DNA of 64,000 bases from Amphritea sp. 1_MG-2023 (lineage in GTDB: Bacteria > Pseudomonadota > Gammaproteobacteria > Pseudomonadales > Balneatricaceae), in assembly GCF_030547545.1 (NCBI RefSeq), contig NZ_JAUOQE010000002.1:124001-188000 (forward strand), read 5' to 3'. How positions within the stretch are numbered: the first letter of the stretch is position 1; each line of letters begins with the position of its first letter. Of the stretch, positions 52,754 to 61,330 are shown piece after piece. The notes beneath the pieces are model-generated. The model was not told where the DNA came from. It saw nothing but the letters and a program-made list of their open reading frames with translations, and ran no database searches. Made by a program: the position numbers and the translations under genes.

Positions 52754-53251
52754 TTAACGTTTCCGTTGACCTATTTCTGGGTAGCCGATGGGTTGAGGGG
52801 GGGTAAGCCCCAGCGTTTGATGAATGTGTTCAGAAGCGTAATAGAAACTGACTGCATGATAACGAACATGCATGAAAAATAGGCCGGGTAGGCGTCTCGG
52901 CGATGCGGACTGATCCATCCACTGGAGCAACTCTAGCTTGTGACTATCTGGCAGAGTGACAAAATTGCCAAAAGCTTCTCTATTTAGCCAACCACATCCA
53001 CGGATCAATAGTTTGTTCAGGTTGGCATCGCTATCGGCTAATTGCCACAGGGATTGATCGATACCCAATTGAGTGGCAGCAGGAGAGAAGGCGTCAGCCG
53101 GTAGAATCATATCAACGAATGCGCCAAGCGTTGCTGCAAAGGTGTGTTCCGTTTTGTGCCTGACGGTGGCAGCCAACAGAACGGGTGGCGTCGGCAGTAT
53201 AACGCTGTAGAGTGTTGCAATCAGTAACTGTCTTCTGCTTAACGGTTTCAT
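52754..53251 (-). CDS. gluconate 2-dehydrogenase subunit 3-type protein, Tat-exported
   Basis: 165 residues. The twin-arginine signal SRRQLLIATL at 5-14 shows folded export. The mature part has the subunit-3 markers VDMILPADAFSPAATQLGIDQ and HVRYHAVSFYYASEHIHQTLGL. Small subunits of this family carry the flavoprotein through the Tat pathway and assist its maturation. The stop directly abuts the GMC gene start (no spacer), so the pair is an operon. Confidence 0.85.
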   Translation of the reverse strand: MKPLSRRQLLIATLYSVILPTPPVLLAATVRHKTEHTFAATLGAFVDMILPADAFSPAATQLGIDQSLWQLADSDANLNKLLIRGCGWLNREAFGNFVTLPDSHKLELLQWMDQSASPRRLPGLFFMHVRYHAVSFYYASEHIHQTLGLTPPQPIGYPEIGQRKR

Positions 53252-53336
53252 CCTGTATCCCGCGTCAATTCTTTTTGACCCTGCGTATGATTTGTCACAG
53301 TATTAATGAAGATGACGATTTAATGGAATAGAGTCA

Positions 53337-54179
53337 ATGGTTGAAGGGCTAAAAAAAATATCCACCTCAGCATTAGCGAAAGCCTTAGGCAAGAGCAGTC
53401 GACAGATGTTTGCTGAATTAGAGGCGTTGGGCTGGCTTAAGCGTGCACAGGATCAGTGGCAATTGACGCGTAAAGGTGAGTTTGAGCAGGGTAGTTATCA
53501 TCAGAGTGAGCGCTATGGGCGCTATATCGTCTGGCCCGAAAGCGTTCTCGAGCATCGGGCGCTGGTTAACCCTGAAGATCAATTGACGACCGCGAAAGGC
53601 TTAGGTTTGAAATTAGGCTTATCGGCCTCAAGAGTCAATCAACTGTTGGCTGACCTAGGATGGATATCCCCATGGTTGAAAGGTTGGCGTATGACGTTAC
53701 AGGGCGAGGCTCAGGGCGGAATACAGCAAGAGGATGCGAGTACCGCGATTACGTATGTCTCTTGGCCGAAACAGCTGACCGAACATGTTGTTTTTAAGCG
53801 GTCGGTTGAACAGTTTAAGCAATCAAAGCCCGAGCATCCAACAGGAATGCGTTATAGCGCTATGGATGGTCACGTGCTGCGTTCTGATGCAGAAGTGAAA
53901 ATTGATAACTGGTTGTATCTTGCGGGTATTGCTCATGCCTGTCATAAGCCGTTACCTCTGGATACGTTAGCCATCGCAGACTTCTATATACCACAAGCTC
54001 GTGTATATATTGAGTTCTGGGGGAGTGAGAATGCCCCCACCTATCTGACCGATAAAATGCACAAGAAGACACTCTATGAAGCCAATCACTTAGATGTTAT
54101 CGAGTTTGAAGAGCAGGATCTGAAACATTTGGATGAGATACTGCCGCGTGAGTTACGGCGCTTTGGGTTGGCATGTTAA
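53337..54179 (+). CDS. tandem winged-helix protein with C-terminal PD-(D/E)XK nuclease-like domain
   Basis: 280 residues. Residues 1-70 and 82-145 look like two copies of one unit: a helix-turn-helix (LAKALGKSSRQMFAELEALGWL; LGLKLGLSASRVNQLLADLGWI), then L/M-T-x-x-G-E and a W-P segment, as in KilA-C-type antirepressor domains. Residues 175-280 have the order E186 (SDAEVKID), D215 (IADFYIP), E226 (YIEFWG) and K243/K244, the pattern of PD-(D/E)XK nucleases found in Vsr/DUF559-like and helicase-linked domains. A DNA-binding nuclease is a reasonable inference. It stands alone, divergent from the GMC operon. No homologue with a known function comes to mind. Confidence 0.6.
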   Translation: MVEGLKKISTSALAKALGKSSRQMFAELEALGWLKRAQDQWQLTRKGEFEQGSYHQSERYGRYIVWPESVLEHRALVNPEDQLTTAKGLGLKLGLSASRVNQLLADLGWISPWLKGWRMTLQGEAQGGIQQEDASTAITYVSWPKQLTEHVVFKRSVEQFKQSKPEHPTGMRYSAMDGHVLRSDAEVKIDNWLYLAGIAHACHKPLPLDTLAIADFYIPQARVYIEFWGSENAPTYLTDKMHKKTLYEANHLDVIEFEEQDLKHLDEILPRELRRFGLAC

Positions 54180-54302
54180 TAGGGCTGTTACTTGCGGTGT
54201 GATTGCTGATTTAACCGCGCTATTAATAGTCATCAAAGACTTCAGTCGATATTCGCGGTGTTGAGTCAGCAATCTCGAGTCATGGTGTTTGCATGCTGCT
54301 AT

Positions 54303-54920
54303 TTATGGAATCGACATGCCTCGCTGGACGAATTCAATCTTGCCCATTTTTGCCATCCAGGCGCTGACATTGGGGAAGTCATCTAATTCAATCGTTTGCC
54401 ATTGGTAACGGCAGGTCCAGGGGTAAATCGCGAAGTCGGCGATACTGAGATCTTGATCGAGTATGAAGGTACGGCCACTTAAGTGTTTGTCGAGCACGCC
54501 CCATAGACGTCGAGCCTCTTCGTTATAGCGCTGCTGTGCATAGGGCACCGCTTCTTTCGCAAAACGGTTAAAGTGATGCGCTTGCCCTAGCATGGGGCCA
54601 AATCCGCCCATCTGCCACATTAGCCACTGCAGGCATTCGATCCTTTTGAGTGGATCCGTTGGCATGAAGTTACCGGTCTTCTCAGCCAAGTAGATTAAAA
54701 TAGCGCCGCTTTCAAACAGCTGAATTTGTTGGCCATTAGGCCCGTCTTCATCGGTGATCGCCGGAACTTTATTATTGGGACTGATGCGTAAGAAGTCGGG
54801 CTTAAATTGATCATCGGCGAGAATATTAATTGGGTGGACCCTATAAGGCAGTCCGGTGGCTTCCAGCATGATGGATACTTTACGCCCATTGGGCGTACCC
54901 CACGTGTATAAATCAATCAT
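54303..54920 (-). CDS. yfcG: glutathione S-transferase-family disulfide reductase, YfcG-like
   Basis: 205 residues, close to E. coli YfcG throughout: IDLYTWGTPNGRKVSIMLEATGLPY, FLRISPNNKVPAI, LFESGAILIYLAEKTG and QMGGFGPMLGQAHHFN. This Nu-class group has no catalytic Cys or Tyr of the usual kind and binds two glutathione molecules; it reduces disulfides such as 2-hydroxyethyl disulfide. It follows the gene at 54939 by 18 bp on the same strand. Confidence 0.92.
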   Translation of the reverse strand: MIDLYTWGTPNGRKVSIMLEATGLPYRVHPINILADDQFKPDFLRISPNNKVPAITDEDGPNGQQIQLFESGAILIYLAEKTGNFMPTDPLKRIECLQWLMWQMGGFGPMLGQAHHFNRFAKEAVPYAQQRYNEEARRLWGVLDKHLSGRTFILDQDLSIADFAIYPWTCRYQWQTIELDDFPNVSAWMAKMGKIEFVQRGMSIP

Positions 54921-54938
54921 TGATGGTTTCCGCTCTGG

Positions 54939-55700
54939 CTATTGCGTGAAATGCTTGTAAATATCGATGAGTTCTTCCTGATGGAAGCTGACGATGATCA
55001 GTTCTTGTCCCGGTGTAATCAGATCTGGATTTTGCCCGAGAACGCCTTGATGATAATTATAGACATAGGTGTCTTTAACTTTTTCATCCAGAATGGTGCC
55101 AAGAAATGAGCTGTTTTTATTGGCGAGCCGCTCATCGGCCTGCGAAGGGATGTCGGCACGAATTTTTTGATCTTTCAGCTGAATACCGCTGGCAAATGTT
55201 TCGATCAAACCCTGCTGTATAATACCCCATAAGCCTTGCTTATCGGTTTCGTTGACGCCGTGAATATAAAACAGCCTGTCGGCACCGCTATCAGGATTGT
55301 TGAGTAGTTCTTTTAATCTTATCTGATCGGCTAAGGGTAGGTTACTGGCTAAGATGATGGCATTTTGCTGTTGTGCTGAGTGACCGATGGTATTGAGTTG
55401 GACGCCAAAGGTGGTGGCATGATCGTCATCTATCGCTTGTGTGCCGGCTTCGGTTGTCGTTTTATCTACGGGGAGTTTGAGCAATTGATTTTCAGTGACA
55501 AAATTATTCGCCGCACCAATCTCAATCACCTCATCGGGTTTCGCGGTAAGACTTTCAATGTGACGCTTTGCCGCTAATTTGGATAGTTCATCTTGCGGTG
55601 TTGCTGGTGCGGATATCTGATTCGATTGAGGCGCGTTGAGGTAGAGATAGCCGCCAACACCGACACTAGCCAGCACTATTAATATCAGTAAGTTTCGCAT
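54939..55700 (-). CDS. membrane-anchored hypothetical protein with LysM-like end
   Basis: 253 residues. One N-terminal membrane segment (MRNLLILIVLASVGVGGYLYL) holds a soluble periplasmic part. The C-terminal 55 residues (DTYVYNYHQGVLGQNPDLITPGQELIIVSF) resemble a LysM repeat, in which NPDLI-PGQ-L is the usual core, so it may bind peptidoglycan. The middle is acidic, with many Asp/Gln, and is not recognised. It reads into the YfcG-like gene after 18 bp and probably shares its transcript. Confidence 0.6.
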   Translation of the reverse strand: MRNLLILIVLASVGVGGYLYLNAPQSNQISAPATPQDELSKLAAKRHIESLTAKPDEVIEIGAANNFVTENQLLKLPVDKTTTEAGTQAIDDDHATTFGVQLNTIGHSAQQQNAIILASNLPLADQIRLKELLNNPDSGADRLFYIHGVNETDKQGLWGIIQQGLIETFASGIQLKDQKIRADIPSQADERLANKNSSFLGTILDEKVKDTYVYNYHQGVLGQNPDLITPGQELIIVSFHQEELIDIYKHFTQ

Positions 55701-55996
55701 TTATCCCCCGTTAGAAATCATGAGCCAACTGTACTTAACTTATAAAGAGTGGTTTGTTTTCATAAGGTTCAGACTAAAACAGATTTCCTGCAGATAAAAG
55801 CGAAATTACGCCACGGCTATGAGTGATGATGATGTTTGTGGTGACAGAATTTACGCTTCACTTCTATACTGAGTAGGGTATCAGTCAGTATGAGGTGTAT
55901 TGGCAGGGGCTTAAATGAGTGCTTTTAGTATTGGCAGACCTCCGCATATGCCTGTTTACAGGATAGTTAGCGGTAGTGTAAGTGGCGGGTGTTGAG

Positions 55997-56602
55997 ATGA
56001 CAGAGCAGATCGAAGAAATTTTACAGTTTTGGTTTGGCGAGCTGCAGCAGGGTTTTCCTGTGACTCATCGGAAATCGCTTTGGTGGTTTGGTGATGAAGC
56101 GATCGATCGGCAACTCGAAGAGTTGTTTGGTTATCGGGTGAGACAGGCGCTGAGAGGGCAGCTAGATGATTGGGCGGGACAACCTCGTGGCCGTTTGGCG
56201 CTGATTATTTTATTGGATCAATTTACACGCAGTATCTATCGCGGCTCGGCGGAGGCGTTTTCCGGTGATGATAAGGCCGAGCAGCTATGCCGAGAGGGTC
56301 TTAAAAAAGGTCATGATGCCGCACTGGAAGGTAGCGAAAAGCTGTTCTTCTTGATGCCGTTAGAGCATGCAGAAGATGTGGCTGCGCAAAACCTGTGTAT
56401 CGCACAGCTCGATAATATACTCTGTGAAACCCCGATGGCGCTGCGTCATCATATCGATAATGCGCTTGATTTTGCGCATGAGCATCGCAATCTTATTGTA
56501 CGCTTTGGCCGTTTCCCTTATCGCAATAAAATACTGGGTCGTTCTTCAACGCCTGAAGAGTTGGCTTACCTGAATCAACCCCATAAACGTTATGGGCAGT
56601 AG
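55997..56602 (+). CDS. DUF924 family protein
   Basis: 201 residues from the ATG at 55997. DUF924 markers: ILQFWFGE, KSLWWFGDEAIDRQL, LALIILLDQFTRSIYRGSAEAFSGDDKA, FFLMPLEHAEDVAAQ and FGRFPYRNKILGRSSTPEE. The family is helical, TPR-like and found across bacteria and eukaryotes; its function is unknown. An earlier in-frame GTG (55982) is possible. A GGDEF-like gene begins 69 bp later. Confidence 0.9.
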   Translation: MTEQIEEILQFWFGELQQGFPVTHRKSLWWFGDEAIDRQLEELFGYRVRQALRGQLDDWAGQPRGRLALIILLDQFTRSIYRGSAEAFSGDDKAEQLCREGLKKGHDAALEGSEKLFFLMPLEHAEDVAAQNLCIAQLDNILCETPMALRHHIDNALDFAHEHRNLIVRFGRFPYRNKILGRSSTPEELAYLNQPHKRYGQ

Positions 56603-56671
56603 ATATTTGCATCGAGGTATAAAAAAGTATTTACTAAACATCAACATGCGTGACATTTAAGGAATTATAAG

Positions 56672-57634
56672 GTGATAGGTATCAGGCAGACTGAAGGTCA
56701 CAAGACGATAATGATCATGATCATTTTAGTGGCTTCAATAATCGTATCTGTGGCTCTGTTCCTGAGTGTACGGTCTTATGAAGAGCGGGGCGCGGTGCAA
56801 GCCATTCGTCAGGCGATTGAGCAGCGGTTCGATATGACTGACGCGGTGCCGGTGAGTAAGGCAACGGATATTGAGGCGCTGTGGTCTGCTTATCAACCGC
56901 AAACGGAATTAACGGAAGCAGATTTCTATCGATTGGCTGACCCCATAATCGTTAGTTATCGAACCTCTTTACCGTTTCTAATAGCGCTGTTGGTGGGTGG
57001 ATTAACCCTAGTGACGCTTAGCTTAGCGATGCATATGAGGCGTCAAGCGGGGGGTTATCAAAAAATCATTGCCGATCAGGAGGCAGCGCTGAAGCAAAGT
57101 CAAGAAAAGCTGGCGTCGATGATGATTGTTGATGAGTTAACCGGACTCAGCAATGGGCAGCATTTCAATGAGGTATTGACGATGGAGTGCGGTCGAGCGG
57201 TAAGAGAGTTTAACCCGCTAACACTGATGTTGATCGCCATCGACTCGGTCAGTGAGCCGTCCTTAGAGGATGATTTTAACGATCAGCAAGTGTGTCGGAT
57301 TACGCAGGTGCTTGAGCGGGTGATATCACGCCCCGGTGATCGGGTGGCCAGAATAGGTGCGTCTCGTTTTGCATTGATACTGCCTGCGACCAACGAGCAG
57401 TCGCCGATGCTGGCTAACCGTCTCTGTGAGGAAGTGCAAAAAATTGAATTAGCGGGACAGCGCTTGAGTATCAGCATTGGTATCAGCACGATGCAACCAT
57501 CAGCTTCGCTAAACGCGGAAAATATTCTTGCGCAAACGCAAGCCGCTCTGACAGAGGCACTGCAAAATGGTAGCGGACAGATTCGTGCGAGCATACAAGG
57601 TACGCAGGAAGTTCCACTGATCATCTCTAACTAG
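56672..57634 (+). CDS. membrane protein with degenerate GGDEF domain
   Basis: 320 residues. Two membrane segments (about 12-32 and 97-121) enclose a short periplasmic loop. Residues 152-305 are a diguanylate-cyclase fold, from DELTGLSNGQHFNEVL to a final LSISIGISTM, but the active-site signature reads G-A-S-R-F (229-233) in place of GGDEF. It therefore should not make c-di-GMP and more likely acts as a sensor or protein-binding regulator. The start is GTG with AAGGA 8 nt upstream. No receiver or other domain is attached. Confidence 0.85.
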   Translation: MIGIRQTEGHKTIMIMIILVASIIVSVALFLSVRSYEERGAVQAIRQAIEQRFDMTDAVPVSKATDIEALWSAYQPQTELTEADFYRLADPIIVSYRTSLPFLIALLVGGLTLVTLSLAMHMRRQAGGYQKIIADQEAALKQSQEKLASMMIVDELTGLSNGQHFNEVLTMECGRAVREFNPLTLMLIAIDSVSEPSLEDDFNDQQVCRITQVLERVISRPGDRVARIGASRFALILPATNEQSPMLANRLCEEVQKIELAGQRLSISIGISTMQPSASLNAENILAQTQAALTEALQNGSGQIRASIQGTQEVPLIISN

Positions 57635-57708
57635 GTGAGTGATAAAGGCTGGTGACGGGGTTGTTCGCTAGCCTGACATCAGGCGGATAGTCGCTTATCC
57701 CGGTTAGA

Positions 57709-59154
57709 TTAATTGAGGTTGTTGGGATTGTTGGGATTGTTTAGATTGTTGATATGTTCCTCAAATAGCTCGATCCAAACTAGATAGCGTTGTTGTAAGG
57801 CTGGATTTTTCGCCGGTTCGAAGCGTGTGTCTGGTTGGATTTTTCTTACACTGTTGGGCAGTGTCTGCCAGGCGGCACCTAAGGCGGGAAGTTCATGCTG
57901 ATCATAGCGTAACACCGTCAGCCCACTCAGATCGGCGACGCCCTGACAAAGTGAATTGAATCGACTCGCTTGGCCGTCGATAATAATGTGCTTCGCTGCT
58001 GGCAGTGATGACATCGCTTTTAGATTTCGACAGATTAAGAAAATGATGCTTTCCATCACCGCTACCATCTGAGCTTTAGGATTGCCCGAATCATTCACCC
58101 AGCAAGAGCGTTCTAACGGCTGCCAATAGGGCGAACCTACGCCACCGATCATATTCATAAACAGCGGTGGATCGGGGTAATCGGCTATCCATGAATCAAT
58201 GTCACGTGATTCAGGGCGGCTATGATTGAAGGCCCATTCGAGTGCATTAGCGGCACCATTAAGTGTAGCTTCAGCGCTATAGCGTGGCTGTTGAGCCGCT
58301 TGAATCAGGTGGTGTAGTAGTCGTTCTTGAGGGTGAAGGCCACGTTCCGTTATGGCTCTATTCATAACCCCGCCGCTGCCGAGATGAATATACAGATTAT
58401 CCTGAGAGGGTTCGCCTAGCGCAAAGAGGGCGGCGGCCTGATCGCTACTAACAAAATTCAACGGTAAACTTAAGCCCGGCAGATTTAATGTGCCAAAGGG
58501 GAACTGACAGGGCCGCACGCTTGGCAAAAGTGAATCGGGAAGCTGAAATAGCTCGACTAATTCAGGGTGCCAGCCCTTATCTTTAAGAGAGTACAACATC
58601 GTCCTCGCGGCGCTAACAGCATCGATTAGGTTGGGCTGCTCATGTAATAACTGTTGGATTAGCCAGGCAGAAATGGGCCCCCCACGAATACGATGTTTGG
58701 CGTTACTGACGTTCATGTGTTCCATGCACCAGCGTAACTTGGAGGCGGGTAAATGAGCATTCGGGTAAAGGCCGGTCAACTGTCGAATCATGCTTGCCAG
58801 AGGCATGAGTGCTTGAATATGAGACAGACCACGCTGATCTTGCCAACTGAGCACCGGTGTTAAGGCTTGACCGTTATCCGCATCCCAGCAGAGTAAGCTA
58901 GAACGTTGTGTGATCAAGGCGGCTGTTTTTAGTCGCAGTCGTTGCTCGCGTTGGAGTTTGCTGATGGCCTCAAGGGCCGCCTGTTTGAGAGAGATGAGGA
59001 TGGCTTGAGGTTGTTGTTCGGCCCGATTTGGCGGTGTGAACTGCGTTTTTATCGGGACTTTGCCTTGGCTGAGGCAGGTGCCTAGGCGATCATACACCAG
59101 TGCTTGGCAGTATTCGCTGCCTTGATCCATCACTAGGCAGAGATCAGTGCGCAT
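57709..59154 (-). CDS. FGGY-family carbohydrate kinase
   Basis: 481 residues. The FGGY fold is recognised from VMDQGSEYCQALVYDRLG (phosphate-1 motif, normally DxGTxxxRAxxFD), LSWQDQRG, and SSDQAAALFALGEPSQDNLYIHLGSGG in the second half, with IIIDGQASRFNSLCQGVADLSGLTV near the end. Substrate (glycerol, xylulose, gluconate or similar) cannot be assigned. The C-terminus ends in a repetitive Asn/Pro tail (NNLNNPNNPNNLN) produced by a 9-bp tandem repeat. The gene is divergent from tmcA. Confidence 0.8.
   Translation of the reverse strand: MRTDLCLVMDQGSEYCQALVYDRLGTCLSQGKVPIKTQFTPPNRAEQQPQAILISLKQAALEAISKLQREQRLRLKTAALITQRSSLLCWDADNGQALTPVLSWQDQRGLSHIQALMPLASMIRQLTGLYPNAHLPASKLRWCMEHMNVSNAKHRIRGGPISAWLIQQLLHEQPNLIDAVSAARTMLYSLKDKGWHPELVELFQLPDSLLPSVRPCQFPFGTLNLPGLSLPLNFVSSDQAAALFALGEPSQDNLYIHLGSGGVMNRAITERGLHPQERLLHHLIQAAQQPRYSAEATLNGAANALEWAFNHSRPESRDIDSWIADYPDPPLFMNMIGGVGSPYWQPLERSCWVNDSGNPKAQMVAVMESIIFLICRNLKAMSSLPAAKHIIIDGQASRFNSLCQGVADLSGLTVLRYDQHELPALGAAWQTLPNSVRKIQPDTRFEPAKNPALQQRYLVWIELFEEHINNLNNPNNPNNLN
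57721..57756. repeat. 9-bp tandem repeat at the kinase C-terminus
   Basis: GTTGGGATT occurs twice (57721-57738), followed by diverged copies GTTTAGATT and GTTGATATG. It codes the Asn-Asn-Pro/Leu tail. The unit is a multiple of 3, so it extends the protein in frame. Confidence 0.85.
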
Positions 59155-59300
59155 TGACTGTCTCCGCGATTGAATGCGCTAATATTATAGTGATTGTCGC
59201 CATGATTGCTCGCCTTCCTAATGCTTTATCCTTGATTATTTATACCCTAACAGCAGGGAGAGTGTAAAATTCAATTGTAAATTCAGTCATAGGTAATGTT

Positions 59301-61319
59301 GTGAGCAGTCCGACATCGGTTTTGAATCATCTTGAAGTGTTACTCAAACAGGCTCGTCAGCGTTCGCACCGATTATTGGTGGTGCTCAGTGGCAGTCAAG
59401 CATGGTGTCAGACGCAGATGACAGGCTTCGCCGAGAGTACTTTGGCCGATCATGACGTGGCCAATCGTTGGCTTTGGATTGGTGATGCGGTCAGTGGCTT
59501 AACGCCGCCAACATCGGTTAAATCGGTCGCGGCGAAACAGGCGCATCAATGGCTTGGTCAAGAACGAGATGGGATTGTGTTTGACTGCTGGAGTGGCTTC
59601 AATCCTAATGGTTTTGGCCAAGTGGTGGGAACATTGGTGGCAGGAGGGCTATTTATCTTAATCACTCCCTCGCTAGCGCAGTGGCAGCGTTTTAATGATC
59701 CTGAATATCAACAATTGGCGGTGCCGCCGTTCAGCGTCGATGATGTTGGCCGGCGGTTTATCAGGCATCTGCAAAATACTATTGCGGCGGCGAGTGAGTT
59801 GCTGCATTTTGATGAAGCCATGTCGACAGCCGAGTTAGCAGAAGTGATCGCTCACGATGCGCTCGATAGGTCCGTTAACAGCGTTAAACGTACGCCTATA
59901 GAGGCCGATCAATCGGTCTCTTGCATGCTGCACGACACGCTGCAGTCACCCTTTAAAACTCAGGATCAGCAACACGCGGTGCTTAAATGTCTGCCTATCA
60001 TGAGTCAGTCGCGCGCGGTCACGGTGATAACGGCTGATCGAGGTCGTGGTAAAAGCGCCGCATTGGGTATTCTGACGGCTCGGTTGATGCAGCCGTACGC
60101 TCAAACGATGGGCCATCCGCCGTTGGAGATTATCATCACCGCGCCTTCTCGGGGCGCCATACAAGTGGCGGTGGGGCTGTTGGAAAATCAGTTATCAAGC
60201 TTGTCATCACGTGAGCGGGATAGCTGGAGGGTCGGCGCGAGTCGGTTGCGGTTTATGCTACCCGATCAATTAGTGCAACAACGTCCTGTTGCCGATTTAC
60301 TGCTGGTGGATGAAGCGGCGGCGATTCCAGCCCCCGTATTACTTAACCTACTCGATTATCCTCGTGTGATTTTCGCCTCTACAGTGCACGGTTATGAGGG
60401 CACTGGGCAGGGCTTTGCGGTACGCTTTATGCCTTATCTTGATCGCTTGGTACCACAGCGACAGTTGCTACGGCTGCAGCAGCCGGTGCGTTGGGCGGCG
60501 GGCGATCCTTTAGAACGATTCAGCTATCAAGCGTTGTTGCTGGATGCCGAGCCGGCTCATTTAGCGTCGCAACCGGTTAAAGGCTTAGCCTATTGTTTTA
60601 GACCACTCGATCGAGATGCATTGCTGAGGGATAGTCGTCTGCTGAAACAGCTGTTTGGTTTACTGATCTTAGCGCATTATCGAACCACGCCCGGTGATCT
60701 ACGTATTTTACTGGATAGTCCCAATATCGAAATTTGGGCGGGCTTTAGTGAACAAGCCGGAGAACAAACACTGGTGGCGGCGGCTTTGTTGGCCTATGAA
60801 GGCCCGATTGATGCACCACTGGCTAGCGCTATTATGCATGGCACGCGGCGACCCAAGGGACAATTGATACCACAAACATTGTTAGCCCATTGTCAGTTGC
60901 CCGCTGCTGCGAACTGTCGCGGGCTACGTGTTATGCGTATTGCGGTTCACCCTCAGCGGCAGCGTTTGGGGATCGGTACGCAGTTACTGACGGCGATTGA
61001 GCAAGGTTGTACTGATATCGATTGGTTGGGCGCTAGTTTTGGCGCAACGCCTGTACTGTGCCACTTTTGGCAGCAGTTTGGTTTGCAATTACAGCGTTTG
61101 GGGCATCATCGCGATAAAGTCAGTGGTACTCAGGCGGCGGTCATGTTGCGGGGCATCTCTGCTGCGGGTATCGCGTTGCAACAACAGGGAGCGGCTAAAG
61201 CCAGGGAGCAATTGCAGCGACTATCTGCAGTCGATGCAGCACTTATTGATGCGGATTTATTGACGGTGCTGACGACTGAGTCGCACAGCCCTTCGAGCTG
61301 TGCAGGCGAAGCATCATAG
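59301..61319 (+). CDS. tmcA: tRNA(Met) cytidine acetyltransferase
   Basis: 672 residues, the size of E. coli TmcA. An N-terminal DUF1726-type domain precedes the helicase-like ATPase with Walker A TADRGRGKSAALG (about 247-259) and Walker B LLLVDEAAAIP. The GNAT acetyltransferase domain follows (LRVMRIAVHPQRQRLGIGTQLL, with WLGASFGATPVLCHFWQQFG) and a C-terminal helical tail. It acetylates C34 in the anticodon of elongator tRNA-Met using acetyl-CoA and ATP, which prevents misreading of AUA. Start is GTG with AGGTAA upstream. Confidence 0.95.
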   Translation: MSSPTSVLNHLEVLLKQARQRSHRLLVVLSGSQAWCQTQMTGFAESTLADHDVANRWLWIGDAVSGLTPPTSVKSVAAKQAHQWLGQERDGIVFDCWSGFNPNGFGQVVGTLVAGGLFILITPSLAQWQRFNDPEYQQLAVPPFSVDDVGRRFIRHLQNTIAAASELLHFDEAMSTAELAEVIAHDALDRSVNSVKRTPIEADQSVSCMLHDTLQSPFKTQDQQHAVLKCLPIMSQSRAVTVITADRGRGKSAALGILTARLMQPYAQTMGHPPLEIIITAPSRGAIQVAVGLLENQLSSLSSRERDSWRVGASRLRFMLPDQLVQQRPVADLLLVDEAAAIPAPVLLNLLDYPRVIFASTVHGYEGTGQGFAVRFMPYLDRLVPQRQLLRLQQPVRWAAGDPLERFSYQALLLDAEPAHLASQPVKGLAYCFRPLDRDALLRDSRLLKQLFGLLILAHYRTTPGDLRILLDSPNIEIWAGFSEQAGEQTLVAAALLAYEGPIDAPLASAIMHGTRRPKGQLIPQTLLAHCQLPAAANCRGLRVMRIAVHPQRQRLGIGTQLLTAIEQGCTDIDWLGASFGATPVLCHFWQQFGLQLQRLGHHRDKVSGTQAAVMLRGISAAGIALQQQGAAKAREQLQRLSAVDAALIDADLLTVLTTESHSPSSCAGEAS

Positions 61320-61330
61320 CGAAGGCGGGT

